DNA from: Bacteroidota bacterium
GTDB taxonomy: Bacteria; Bacteroidota; Bacteroidia; Flavobacteriales; Schleiferiaceae
Direction of reading: 5' to 3'
Length of the DNA stretch: 54,772 nucleotides
NCBI GenBank assembly: GCA_003045825.1
Contig: PZPA01000002.1
Location: 1 to 54,772, forward strand
Made by a program: the position numbers and the translations under genes. This document shows, piece by piece, positions 47,678 to 54,772 of this stretch. How positions within the stretch are numbered: the first letter of the stretch is position 1; each line of letters starts with the position of its first letter. The notes under the pieces are model-generated. The model was not told where the DNA came from. It saw nothing but the letters and a program-made list of their open reading frames with translations, and made no database searches.

Positions 47678-48409
47678 TTAAAGATACATTTCTCTGCGCC
47701 ATTTTCGAATGAGTATATAGCCAAAGAGCATGCCTCCTAAATGTGCGAAATGTGCAATGCCGCTGTTACTTACACTGAACCCGTTGTAAAGTTCGAGCAA
47801 GCCATACCCAATGACGAAATACTTTGCTTTGATTGGGAAGAGAAAGTTGAGGTAAATCACTTGGTTTGGAAAGGTCATGCCGAAGGCGAGAAGTACGCCA
47901 AATACGGCGCCAGAGGCACCGACCATTGGTGCATTTAATAATCGGTTAAAACTTCCCCACGTCGGATTGGTATAATTAAATCCACGTTCAATTAAATCTT
48001 TACCGTCTCTCGTAATGGTTTCAAGTGCACCACTTTCGAGCGCAGCACTCAGTTGAAAATATTCAATAGTATTGACGCCTATCTGGAGCGCACTTGCGCC
48101 GAGTCCCGTGAGCAGGTAATAGGTTAGAAAACGCTTTGCTCCCCAATGGTTCTCCATAGCAGAACCTAAGAACCAAAGCATCAACATATTCGAAAAGATG
48201 TGCCCAAAGTTCCCGTGCATGAACATGTGCGTGACCAATTGCACCGGTAGGAACTCTGAAGATGCTGGGAAGTACAATCCTAGCCAGTCTGTGATGTCAA
48301 TATCAAAAGTGCTTCGTATTGAAATCATGCCTAAAAAGAACAATCCGTTGATAATTAGAAGGTTCTTAACTACGGTGGGCATTAAATTAAAGCTGCGTTG
48401 GGCAATCAT
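47678..48409 (-). CDS. Rhomboid family intramembrane serine protease, compact form
   Basis: This 243-residue rhomboid protease shows HGNFGHIFSN (His70, Asn74), the catalytic serine in PMVGASGAVFG (Ser166), the catalytic histidine in HFAHLGGMLFG (His223), and about six membrane helices. It lacks the cytoplasmic tail of its downstream paralogue. The ATG at 48409 overlaps the mutL stop (ATGA), implying translational coupling. A second methionine nine residues in (48382) is an alternative start. Two rhomboids in tandem probably differ in substrate. Confidence 0.9.
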   Translation of the reverse strand: MIAQRSFNLMPTVVKNLLIINGLFFLGMISIRSTFDIDITDWLGLYFPASSEFLPVQLVTHMFMHGNFGHIFSNMLMLWFLGSAMENHWGAKRFLTYYLLTGLGASALQIGVNTIEYFQLSAALESGALETITRDGKDLIERGFNYTNPTWGSFNRLLNAPMVGASGAVFGVLLAFGMTFPNQVIYLNFLFPIKAKYFVIGYGLLELYNGFSVSNSGIAHFAHLGGMLFGYILIRKWRREMYL

Positions 48410-50229
48410 AGGAGCGTTTCTAAATCTTCAGGTGTTAATTCGATGATGACTTTTTTTCCTGATGGTGTGTATTGTGGATTACTGCTACTTAGCAGGCGTT
48501 CTTTTAACGCTTGCAACGCCTCCTTAGTTTTTGCAAATTCACTATTCGCCGCTTTTTTAGCCAAAGTCTGTGCGAAAGACTTTACAATTGAAGATTCGAT
48601 AGCGTCGGGGTCCAATTCCTTTAATTGTTCTAGTAATTCTTCTAAAGCCGGCACTGCTGCTTCGGGCGATAGTAGCATAGGAGCGCCTACTAAAGAAAAA
48701 TCGCCTGGATTTTTTTCTGGTCGAAGGTCAAAACCTGCTGTAGCAAACCAACCCTCGTGCTCTTGCAATAAAGCTTGATCTGCAGGTCCTACTTGAATCT
48801 CTTCGGGGAAAAGTAGTTGTTGCGACGGTAACGTTGCATTGCTTAATTTTTCCAGGTATTGGTCGTAGAAAACGCGGTATCTCGCAGCATTAATATTTAT
48901 AATGAGCACTTTTCGCCCTAACAACGTAAGCATGTGTTTGCCCCAAAGCAGCACGTTGGTGCTGTGTTCGTCTCCAGATTTTTCCGAATGTACGTCCCAA
49001 AATCCCTCGATTTGATCTTCTGAACTGTATTCAAAAGTTTGGGAGGTGTTCAGGTATTTTTCCTGCGTAATACGCTGGTATTTTTCATCGTCGGAACGGA
49101 ATCGCGGTGTTGGAGATTGTGTAGTTTCGAACGGATTAAAATTTGGATTCACAGTGATCTGTGGCGCCTTGGGCATTTGTCCATCAGGCAGTGGTGGAAT
49201 AGCGAAACTCTGCTCAGCGTCAAAATCTATGGTCGGGGCAACATTAAATTGACCAATAGCATGGCGAGTAGCGCTCCTTAAAACTGCGTAAATAGCACGC
49301 TCATCTTCAAATTTAATTTCCGTTTTCGTGGGATGAATATTCACATCTATTTCAGATGGATCTACCGTAAGGTATAGGAAATACCCTGGGTGATGCTCGC
49401 CGGAGAGTACATCTTCGAATGCTTCGCGCAGCGCATTGTGTAAATAGGGTGATTTGACAAAGCGATTGTTGACAAAGAAGAATTGTTCTCCGCGTTTCTT
49501 TTTCGCGAATTCAGGCTTAATAACATAGCCTTCTACTTTTACTACCTCAGTTGATTCATTAATGGGTACGAGGCGTTCGTCAAACTTTCTTCCGAAAATC
49601 CCGGTGATGCGTTGGCGCAATGGCGAGGGTTTCAGGTGAAAAAGTAGGTTTTCATCACTTTTCATAACCCACTCGATATCGCCATGAACCAGAGCGACAC
49701 GATGAAACTCATCAATACAATGCCGGAGTTCTATCCTATCGTTTTTCAGGAATTTTCGCCGTGCGGGGATGTTGTAAAAGAGGTTTTTAACGACAACTTG
49801 AGTCCCTTTATTCCATGGGTACGGCACAACAGATTGTACTTCGCTATCTTCCAATTTAAGTTCTAATCCTAGCCCTTCTTCATTCTGGTTGGTGCGCAAG
49901 AGCACGTGTGCTACTGCACCTATAGAGGCCATTGCTTCACCTCTAAACCCTCTCGTAGTGAGTTGGAATAAATCGTCAGCGGATTTAATTTTGGAGGTTG
50001 CATGCCTTAAGAAGCAGTGTCGAGCATCTTCTTCGTCCATCCCAGAGCCATTATCACTCACACTAATACTGGTCTTTCCTGATCCTAAAAGCGATAAAGT
50101 GATTTTTGTAGCACCAGCGTCTACGCTGTTTTCCAACAATTCTTTGACCACAGAAGCCGGTCTTTGAACCACCTCTCCTGCCGCTATTTGATTGGCAACG
50201 TGATCAGGAAGTATGTTAATTGTGGGCAC
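48406..50229 (-). CDS. mutL: DNA mismatch repair protein MutL
   Basis: This 607-residue MutL couples mismatch recognition by MutS to downstream nicking and excision. The N-terminal GHKL ATPase is intact: LPDHVANQIAAGEVVQRPASVVKELLENSVDAGA, DNGSGMDEED, ATSKI and GFRGEAMASI. The C-terminal dimerisation domain is recognisable (QQLLFPEEI). However, the usual DQHA(x)2E endonuclease metal motif reads NINAARY (445-451), without the Asp, His and Glu. Nicking activity is therefore doubtful. The start is GTG, overlapping the TAG of the upstream small gene by one base. The stop overlaps the downstream rhomboid ATG. Confidence 0.95.
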   Translation of the reverse strand: MPTINILPDHVANQIAAGEVVQRPASVVKELLENSVDAGATKITLSLLGSGKTSISVSDNGSGMDEEDARHCFLRHATSKIKSADDLFQLTTRGFRGEAMASIGAVAHVLLRTNQNEEGLGLELKLEDSEVQSVVPYPWNKGTQVVVKNLFYNIPARRKFLKNDRIELRHCIDEFHRVALVHGDIEWVMKSDENLLFHLKPSPLRQRITGIFGRKFDERLVPINESTEVVKVEGYVIKPEFAKKKRGEQFFFVNNRFVKSPYLHNALREAFEDVLSGEHHPGYFLYLTVDPSEIDVNIHPTKTEIKFEDERAIYAVLRSATRHAIGQFNVAPTIDFDAEQSFAIPPLPDGQMPKAPQITVNPNFNPFETTQSPTPRFRSDDEKYQRITQEKYLNTSQTFEYSSEDQIEGFWDVHSEKSGDEHSTNVLLWGKHMLTLLGRKVLIININAARYRVFYDQYLEKLSNATLPSQQLLFPEEIQVGPADQALLQEHEGWFATAGFDLRPEKNPGDFSLVGAPMLLSPEAAVPALEELLEQLKELDPDAIESSIVKSFAQTLAKKAANSEFAKTKEALQALKERLLSSSNPQYTPSGKKVIIELTPEDLETLL

Positions 50230-50504
50230 TAAGCGAGGAATTTAACTGCGACAATGACTAGGACAACAAGAAACAGAAAGCTGAAGAGTAAACGTTTACC
50301 GTAACCTTCACTAGCACCTGCACTTCTTTTTCTTCGCAGGTCCCAATTTTCTCTTAAGCGATCTCGGTATTTATCTTTATTCTGAAAGGGAATTTCGTCA
50401 ATGCCCTCTTTACGCTCCAGGATTCTCAAACGATCTTTACGCTCGTCATGAAATCTAGGTTGGTGTTGAAAACCGCGTGGCTGGCGTCGTTCAAATAGTC
50501 CCAT
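50229..50504 (-). CDS. Small protein with C-terminal membrane anchor, unknown function
   Basis: This 91-residue protein is unusually rich in Arg, Glu and Lys for its first 65 residues (RRQPRGFQHQPRFHDERKDR). It ends in a single hydrophobic segment KRLLFSFLFLVVLVIVAVKFLA, so it is a tail-anchored cytoplasmic-side membrane protein. I do not recognise a family. It opens the mutL operon, with its stop overlapping the mutL GTG, and is preceded by a consensus promoter box, which supports coding status. A small upstream gene of this type next to mutL could affect MutL or just share the promoter. Confidence 0.65.
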   Translation of the reverse strand: MGLFERRQPRGFQHQPRFHDERKDRLRILERKEGIDEIPFQNKDKYRDRLRENWDLRRKRSAGASEGYGKRLLFSFLFLVVLVIVAVKFLA

Positions 50505-50524
50505 ATCTTTCTATATTCTCCTCT

Positions 50525-50532
50525 CAAAGGTA
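50525..50532 (-). promoter_or_regulatory. Promoter -7 box TACCTTTG of the mutL operon
   Basis: The minus strand reads TACCTTTG, an exact consensus match 20 bases before the ATG at 50504. It is the only clear promoter before the five genes down to 45697, as the inner gaps are overlaps or at most 16 bases. Confidence 0.6.
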
Positions 50533-50558
50533 AGAACCCCTTGGCACTTTATCGACCT

Positions 50559-53465
50559 ATGCACACACGCTTTCTAAAAGCCATTTTTACGGCCTCTTTA
50601 CTTGCTGTTTTACCTGGTAAAGGGCTTTATGCTCAATCGTTTAATGTGGATTCCGCCTTGAGTGCGATGTCCATAGATGAGAAAATTGGCCAATTATTCA
50701 TGGTCGCAGCATACAGCAACAAGGGTGAAGACCATCAAGCGGAATTAGAAAAATTAGTACGACAATACCACATAGGGGGTGTCATTACTATGCAAGGTGG
50801 ACCTGAACGTCAAAAGAAACTGTTGCATCGTCTTCAAATTGCAGCGGCCTTTCCCTTGCTCGTTGGGCAGGATGCGGAATGGGGTCAGGCTATGCGTTTG
50901 GACAGCACTTATAAATTTCCAACATCACTTACAGTCGGTGCAGCAGGCGGGACCATGGATGCCTATGATTTAGGACACGCCTTAGCGGATGAGTGCAGCG
51001 CAGTAGGTGTGCACATGAGTTTCTCGCCAGTACTCGATGTCAATACGAATCCAAACAACCCTATCATTGGAGCGCGATCCTTTGGTTCTAATCCAGAGCT
51101 TGTAAATGCACTAGGCGTAGCAATAGTCGAAGGAATTCAAGATCGGGGCGTGCTCGCCTGTGGAAAGCATTTTCCAGGCCATGGAGATACGCACCAGGAC
51201 AGCCATAAAACACTACCGAAGGTAGAACGTACCCTTAAAGAACTTATGGAAGTAGAGTGGGTGCCGTTCAAGGGTGCGATTGACGCGGGTGTTGCGGCCA
51301 TAATGATTGCGCATTTGAACATCCCTTCCCTTGAGCCGTCGGGAAAACCGACAAGCCTTTCGCACAAGGTGATTCAAGAGATTTTAAGAGATCAGTGGGG
51401 GTATGAAGGTATAGTTATTACGGATGCCTTGAATATGAAAGGTGCAGCAGCCTTTGCTCCTCCTGGGGAGCTTGAGTTGGCGGCTTTTGCGGCGGGTAAT
51501 GACATATTGTTGTTTCCCATGGATGTGCCAAAGGCAACCAAAGCCTTCCAAAATGCACTTGCAACGGATAAGGTTTCGATTAAATCCCTAGACGAGCGAG
51601 TCAGAAGAATTTTAGTGGCAAAGTCAAATTGCAGGGCCTATACGGATTGGCTTGAAGCGAAAAAGTCGGCCGATCCTACTCTGATAACCTCAGACCACGG
51701 TTCTTTTGAAAGAGATTATAATAACCAAAGAGTGTCGTTTAATCTGATCCGAAATGCAGCGACTTTATTAGAAACCGGCAGTGCTTCCTTTCCCATTAAA
51801 AATCTAGAGCAAAACTTTCTTCACATCGCCATCGGCGATTTTGAATCTACAGGAACGGTTAAGCAATATCTTGACCGCTATAAGGAAATGCCCCATCACC
51901 ATGGGGTTGATGTGGACGATCAGGAAATGGCATCCAAAGACGCCTTTGTGGTTACCTTCCATCAAGATGTCAAGAACCCATGGAGACGATACAAACTGGA
52001 GGCGTATGAGAAAGAGCTACTCGATCGTTTGGCAGCTACTGGCAAACCCGTATACATTTTACATTTTGCCAATCCTTATGGGGTTTTGAGCTACCCAAGT
52101 TTGGGAGAAAACGTCCGTGTTTTAGTCATGTATGAGAACGATGAATACGCCCAGCTTTTGGCACCACAGTTCTTGTTTGGAGCACGTGAGACCAGGGGCT
52201 TATTACCGGTAGATTTAAACCATTGGGGAAAGACCGGTGATGGCGAGAAAACGGAGGAGTTACTTCGATTGAAGTACGGTATCCCTTTTGAGGTAGGCCT
52301 TGATGCGGGGCCTTTAAATCGTATCGATTCTACCGTAGCGCATGCCATCGCAGCAGGTGCAACACCCGGCGCGCAGGTATTGGTCGCGCGACATGGAACG
52401 GTAGTTTATTCCAAATCTTTTGGTTCACAGACCTATCCGAAGTCTAAGCCGGTGGAGTGGACCGACCTTTATGATATTGCCTCGGTGACAAAGATTACGG
52501 CGACGCTTCCGGGAATCATGAAATGGTACGAGAAACAGCCGTTACTCTTAAAATCGACCTTAGGTAATCATACAGATCGGTTAAAGGGCACTGACAAAGA
52601 AAAATTGGTTTTCGAAGATGTCCTTGCACACCAAAGTGGCTTGCAATCTTGGATTCCCTTTTATTGGTCTACCATTGAAAATGATAGTGTAAAGTCGTAT
52701 TGGTACACATCAAGTCCGGTTGAGGGGTATAATGAGGTAGTCCAAGGGATGTATTTGCGTTCGAGCATTCGCGATACCATGTTCGCAATGTTGGCCGCTA
52801 GCCCGCTGGAAGGAACGGACTACCGCTATTCCGATCTAGGGTATTATTTGTTTCAAGAAATGTTAGAGGAACGATTCAATGAACCGCTTGACCAGTGGGT
52901 TTCGAATACATTTTACAGCCCTATGGGCGCAGATCGTTTAACATACAATCCCTTAGCAGCAGGATTTTCTAAAAGCGAGATTGTCCCTACTGAGGTAGAT
53001 GGTTATTGGCGTAATACAACGGTTCACGGTACGGTTCACGATATGGGGGCAGCAATGATGAATGGTGTTGCGGGCCATGCGGGATTGTTTGCAAATGCCA
53101 ACGATTTAGCGAAAATGATGCAGATGTATTTGAACGGTGGCTACTACGGTGGGCATCGCTATTTTCAGGAACGAACTATAGATGTATTCAGTCGTTGTGC
53201 CTTTTGCGAATTGCAGAACAGACGTGGCTTAGGTTTTGATAGGAAGCAATTGGAGGATGGGCCAGGCCCCAGTTGTACTTGTGCATCTGAACAAAGTTTT
53301 GGTCATACGGGTTTTACAGGTACTATGGTTTGGATCGACCCGAAAGAAGACTTGCTCTATATTTTTCTAAGCAATAGAACTTTTCCGGATGCTGAGAATT
53401 GGAAACTCAGCAAATTGGACGTTCGAACCGATATACAAGAGTACCTTTACGACGCCCTTAAATAA
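50559..53465 (+). CDS. Fusion of GH3 N-acetylhexosaminidase-like domain and serine beta-lactamase-like hydrolase
   Basis: This 968-residue secreted protein has a signal peptide (TRFLKAIFTASLLAVLPGKGLYAQ) and two domains. Residues about 30-360 form a NagZ-like GH3 domain with GARSFGSNPELV, KHFPGHGDTHQDSH (the Asp-His pair) and the nucleophile Asp289 in ITDALNMKG. Residues about 585-965 form a penicillin-binding/beta-lactamase-like domain with the SxxK motif SVTK (Ser642, Lys645), a YSDLGYY motif at the Tyr-x-Asn position and an HTG motif in GHTGFTG. Such fusions are, as I recall, common in Bacteroidota and are thought to act in the periplasm on peptidoglycan or its fragments, joining sugar cleavage with ester or peptide hydrolysis. 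It precedes bshA by 18 bases. Confidence 0.93.
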   Translation: MHTRFLKAIFTASLLAVLPGKGLYAQSFNVDSALSAMSIDEKIGQLFMVAAYSNKGEDHQAELEKLVRQYHIGGVITMQGGPERQKKLLHRLQIAAAFPLLVGQDAEWGQAMRLDSTYKFPTSLTVGAAGGTMDAYDLGHALADECSAVGVHMSFSPVLDVNTNPNNPIIGARSFGSNPELVNALGVAIVEGIQDRGVLACGKHFPGHGDTHQDSHKTLPKVERTLKELMEVEWVPFKGAIDAGVAAIMIAHLNIPSLEPSGKPTSLSHKVIQEILRDQWGYEGIVITDALNMKGAAAFAPPGELELAAFAAGNDILLFPMDVPKATKAFQNALATDKVSIKSLDERVRRILVAKSNCRAYTDWLEAKKSADPTLITSDHGSFERDYNNQRVSFNLIRNAATLLETGSASFPIKNLEQNFLHIAIGDFESTGTVKQYLDRYKEMPHHHGVDVDDQEMASKDAFVVTFHQDVKNPWRRYKLEAYEKELLDRLAATGKPVYILHFANPYGVLSYPSLGENVRVLVMYENDEYAQLLAPQFLFGARETRGLLPVDLNHWGKTGDGEKTEELLRLKYGIPFEVGLDAGPLNRIDSTVAHAIAAGATPGAQVLVARHGTVVYSKSFGSQTYPKSKPVEWTDLYDIASVTKITATLPGIMKWYEKQPLLLKSTLGNHTDRLKGTDKEKLVFEDVLAHQSGLQSWIPFYWSTIENDSVKSYWYTSSPVEGYNEVVQGMYLRSSIRDTMFAMLAASPLEGTDYRYSDLGYYLFQEMLEERFNEPLDQWVSNTFYSPMGADRLTYNPLAAGFSKSEIVPTEVDGYWRNTTVHGTVHDMGAAMMNGVAGHAGLFANANDLAKMMQMYLNGGYYGGHRYFQERTIDVFSRCAFCELQNRRGLGFDRKQLEDGPGPSCTCASEQSFGHTGFTGTMVWIDPKEDLLYIFLSNRTFPDAENWKLSKLDVRTDIQEYLYDALK

Positions 53466-53483
53466 GAGAAAAACCTTAGCCGC

Positions 53484-54611
53484 ATGAAAATTGGAATTGT
53501 TTGTTATCCTACCTACGGTGGATCAGGAGTGGTTGCCACGGAATTAGGAATTCAATTGGCTAAAAAAGGCCATGAAATACACTTCATCACCTATAGTCAA
53601 CCCGTCCGACTTGATATTCTAGAGCCGAATATCTTTTACCACGAAGTGAATGTGCACGATTATCCGCTGTTTGAATACCAGCCCTATGAACTGGCGCTGA
53701 GTTCAAAAATGGTCGATACCGTCTTAACAGAAGGTATTGAATTATTGCACGTTCATTATGCCATTCCTCATGCCTATGCGGCATATATGGCCAAGAAAAT
53801 ACTGCTTGAAAAGGGCAAATATTTGCCGGTAGTCACAACACTTCATGGGACGGATATAACCCTCGTGGGTAAGAATCCTTCTTACAGGCCTGCAGTAACG
53901 TTTTCGATCAACAAGAGTGATGTTGTCACAAGCGTTAGCGAGAGTTTAAAGAAAGATACCTTGAGCTCTTTTGTGATAAAAAATGAGATCGAGGTAATAC
54001 CAAATTTCATCGATATCGATCTCTATCAAGTTGAAGAAGAGTGTAATAGGGCGCAAATAGCTCCCAACAATGAGCGGATTGTTATTCATATTTCCAATAT
54101 GCGTGAGCTGAAGCGTATTCCGGATGTCATTTCCATTTTCCACCGTATTCAGAAGGAAGAAGATGCCATATTATTAATGCTCGGTGATGGACCTGAACGA
54201 GAGCGGGCGGAACAACAAGTTCGAGACTTGGGTATAGCTGATAAGGTGAAGTTTTTAGGTAAAACTACGGAGGTGCGCAGACTGCTTTGTATGAGTGACC
54301 TTTTCCTGCTAACATCAGAAAATGAGAGTTTTGGTTTAGTCGCTCTTGAAGCGATGGCTGCGAAGGTACCTGTGATTAGCTCAAATGCTGGTGGTATTCC
54401 GGAAGTGAACGTGCATGGTGTCACCGGATATTTGGCATCGCCAGGTGCAGTTGAAGAAATGGCAACTTACAGTTTGTCGCTGTTACAAGACGACGAAAAA
54501 TTAGCCCAGTTCAAGCAGCAGGCTTTCGAACATGCGAAGAAATTCTCTATTGAAAAGATTGTTCCCATGTACGAAGCTGCCTATGAAAAAGCCCTTATGG
54601 CCATTTGGTAG
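53484..54611 (+). CDS. bshA: N-acetyl-alpha-D-glucosaminyl L-malate synthase BshA
   Basis: This 375-residue GT4 retaining glycosyltransferase transfers GlcNAc from UDP-GlcNAc to L-malate, the first step of bacillithiol synthesis. It has the BshA N-terminus MKIGIVCYPTYGGSGVVATELG, HVHYAIPHAYAAYMAK, TTLHGTDITLVGKNPSY, FSINKSDVVTSVS and the donor half ENESFGLVALEAMAAKVPVISSNAGGIPEV. These blocks are the ones that separate BshA from other GT4 proteins. bshB and bshC are not in the window. It follows the GH3 fusion gene by 18 bases, on the same strand. A weak hairpin GACAT-GATTTT-ATGTC (54622-54637) lies just after the stop and may end the transcript. Confidence 0.95.
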   Translation: MKIGIVCYPTYGGSGVVATELGIQLAKKGHEIHFITYSQPVRLDILEPNIFYHEVNVHDYPLFEYQPYELALSSKMVDTVLTEGIELLHVHYAIPHAYAAYMAKKILLEKGKYLPVVTTLHGTDITLVGKNPSYRPAVTFSINKSDVVTSVSESLKKDTLSSFVIKNEIEVIPNFIDIDLYQVEEECNRAQIAPNNERIVIHISNMRELKRIPDVISIFHRIQKEEDAILLMLGDGPERERAEQQVRDLGIADKVKFLGKTTEVRRLLCMSDLFLLTSENESFGLVALEAMAAKVPVISSNAGGIPEVNVHGVTGYLASPGAVEEMATYSLSLLQDDEKLAQFKQQAFEHAKKFSIEKIVPMYEAAYEKALMAIW

Positions 54612-54696
54612 TCTTGTTTGAGACATGATTTTATGTCGTTTTCGAATCGCAAAAAAAATGGCGCAATTTTTTCTGCTCAGCGGCGATTAAAGACAT

Positions 54697-54772
54697 TTAT
54701 CCCCCAATTCGCTTTGTTTTGTACCCCTCTTTTTGCAAAAATTCAGTTGCTTTGTCGCGAACATTGCCTTGA
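54697..54772 (-). CDS. SUI1/YciH-family translation initiation factor, C-terminal end (5' truncated by window)
   Basis: On the minus strand the frame entering from the window's end encodes QGNVRDKATEFLQKEGYKTK followed by RIGG and a TAA at 54697-54699. This is the characteristic final block of bacterial SUI1/eIF1-like (YciH) proteins: IQG-xxRDK-xxFLxKEGY-xxKR-GG. Only 24 residues are visible, so the call rests on that terminal motif. These proteins are thought to affect start-codon fidelity. Confidence 0.7.
   Translation of the reverse strand, partial: QGNVRDKATEFLQKEGYKTKRIGG

Overview
The window reads as a gene-dense core-chromosome segment of a Bacteroidota bacterium, most likely order Flavobacteriales. 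The lineage call rests on promoter boxes of the form TAnnTTTG, a T9SS type-B (gliding-motility-associated) C-terminal domain, a SusC-style TonB receptor with an N-terminal carboxypeptidase-regulatory-like domain, small lineage families (DUF4834, DUF6165, DUF7935-like), bacillithiol synthesis (BshA), and a 950-residue CarB without the usual C-terminal allosteric domain. Base composition looks moderate, with no island of unusual composition. I see no rRNA, tRNA, insertion sequence, prophage, integrase or CRISPR array, and no gene-free stretch longer than about 200 bases.

Layout. 1-5.7 kb: end of a saccharopine/alanine dehydrogenase-like gene overlapping meaB, a DUF7935-like membrane protein, a class I aminotransferase, a DUF6165 protein and a TrkH potassium channel subunit. 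5.7-10.2 kb (minus strand): a 2OG-Fe(II) oxygenase, an SDR dehydrogenase, a large DEAD-box RNA helicase with a structured leader, and a methyltransferase. 10.3-15 kb: rpmH, carB, DUF4834 protein, glycosyltransferase. 15-20.3 kb: a YfhO membrane protein, divergent from a coupled pair of PLP enzymes of unknown substrate. 20.3-31 kb: T9SS LamG protein, yihY/nadC (minus), rlmH, holA, TonB receptor, pyrG, yidC. 31-37 kb: a mostly minus run with an orphan secreted protein, Omp28-like lipoprotein, EEP-family protein, QueA-like enzyme, GT2 and FtsE, with a GT4 gene between QueA and GT2. 37-45.7 kb: TPR protein plus outer-membrane barrel, gyrB, peptide-binding lipoprotein. 45.7-50.5 kb (minus): a tight five-gene run of a small membrane protein, mutL, two rhomboid proteases and an EEP-family membrane protein. 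50.5 kb to the end: a GH3/serine-hydrolase fusion, bshA, and the C-terminus of a SUI1/YciH translation factor on the minus strand.

Most genes are housekeeping: pyrimidine synthesis (carB, pyrG), NAD synthesis (nadC), DNA replication and topology (holA, gyrB), mismatch repair (mutL), ribosome and RNA (rpmH, rlmH, helicase, QueA-like, SUI1) and envelope (yidC, YfhO, TonB receptor, TPR/OMP pair, GH3 fusion). No obvious defence system or biosynthetic cluster is visible. The features most worth a second look are the two-gene PLP-enzyme module (17.7-20.3 kb), the stacked hairpins in the RNA-helicase leader (9.4-9.5 kb), a terminator-like hairpin inside the signal-peptide codons of the gene after gyrB (44.2 kb), a MutL lacking the usual endonuclease motif with two rhomboid genes directly downstream, and an orphan promoter box with a nine-codon ORF ahead of rpmH.
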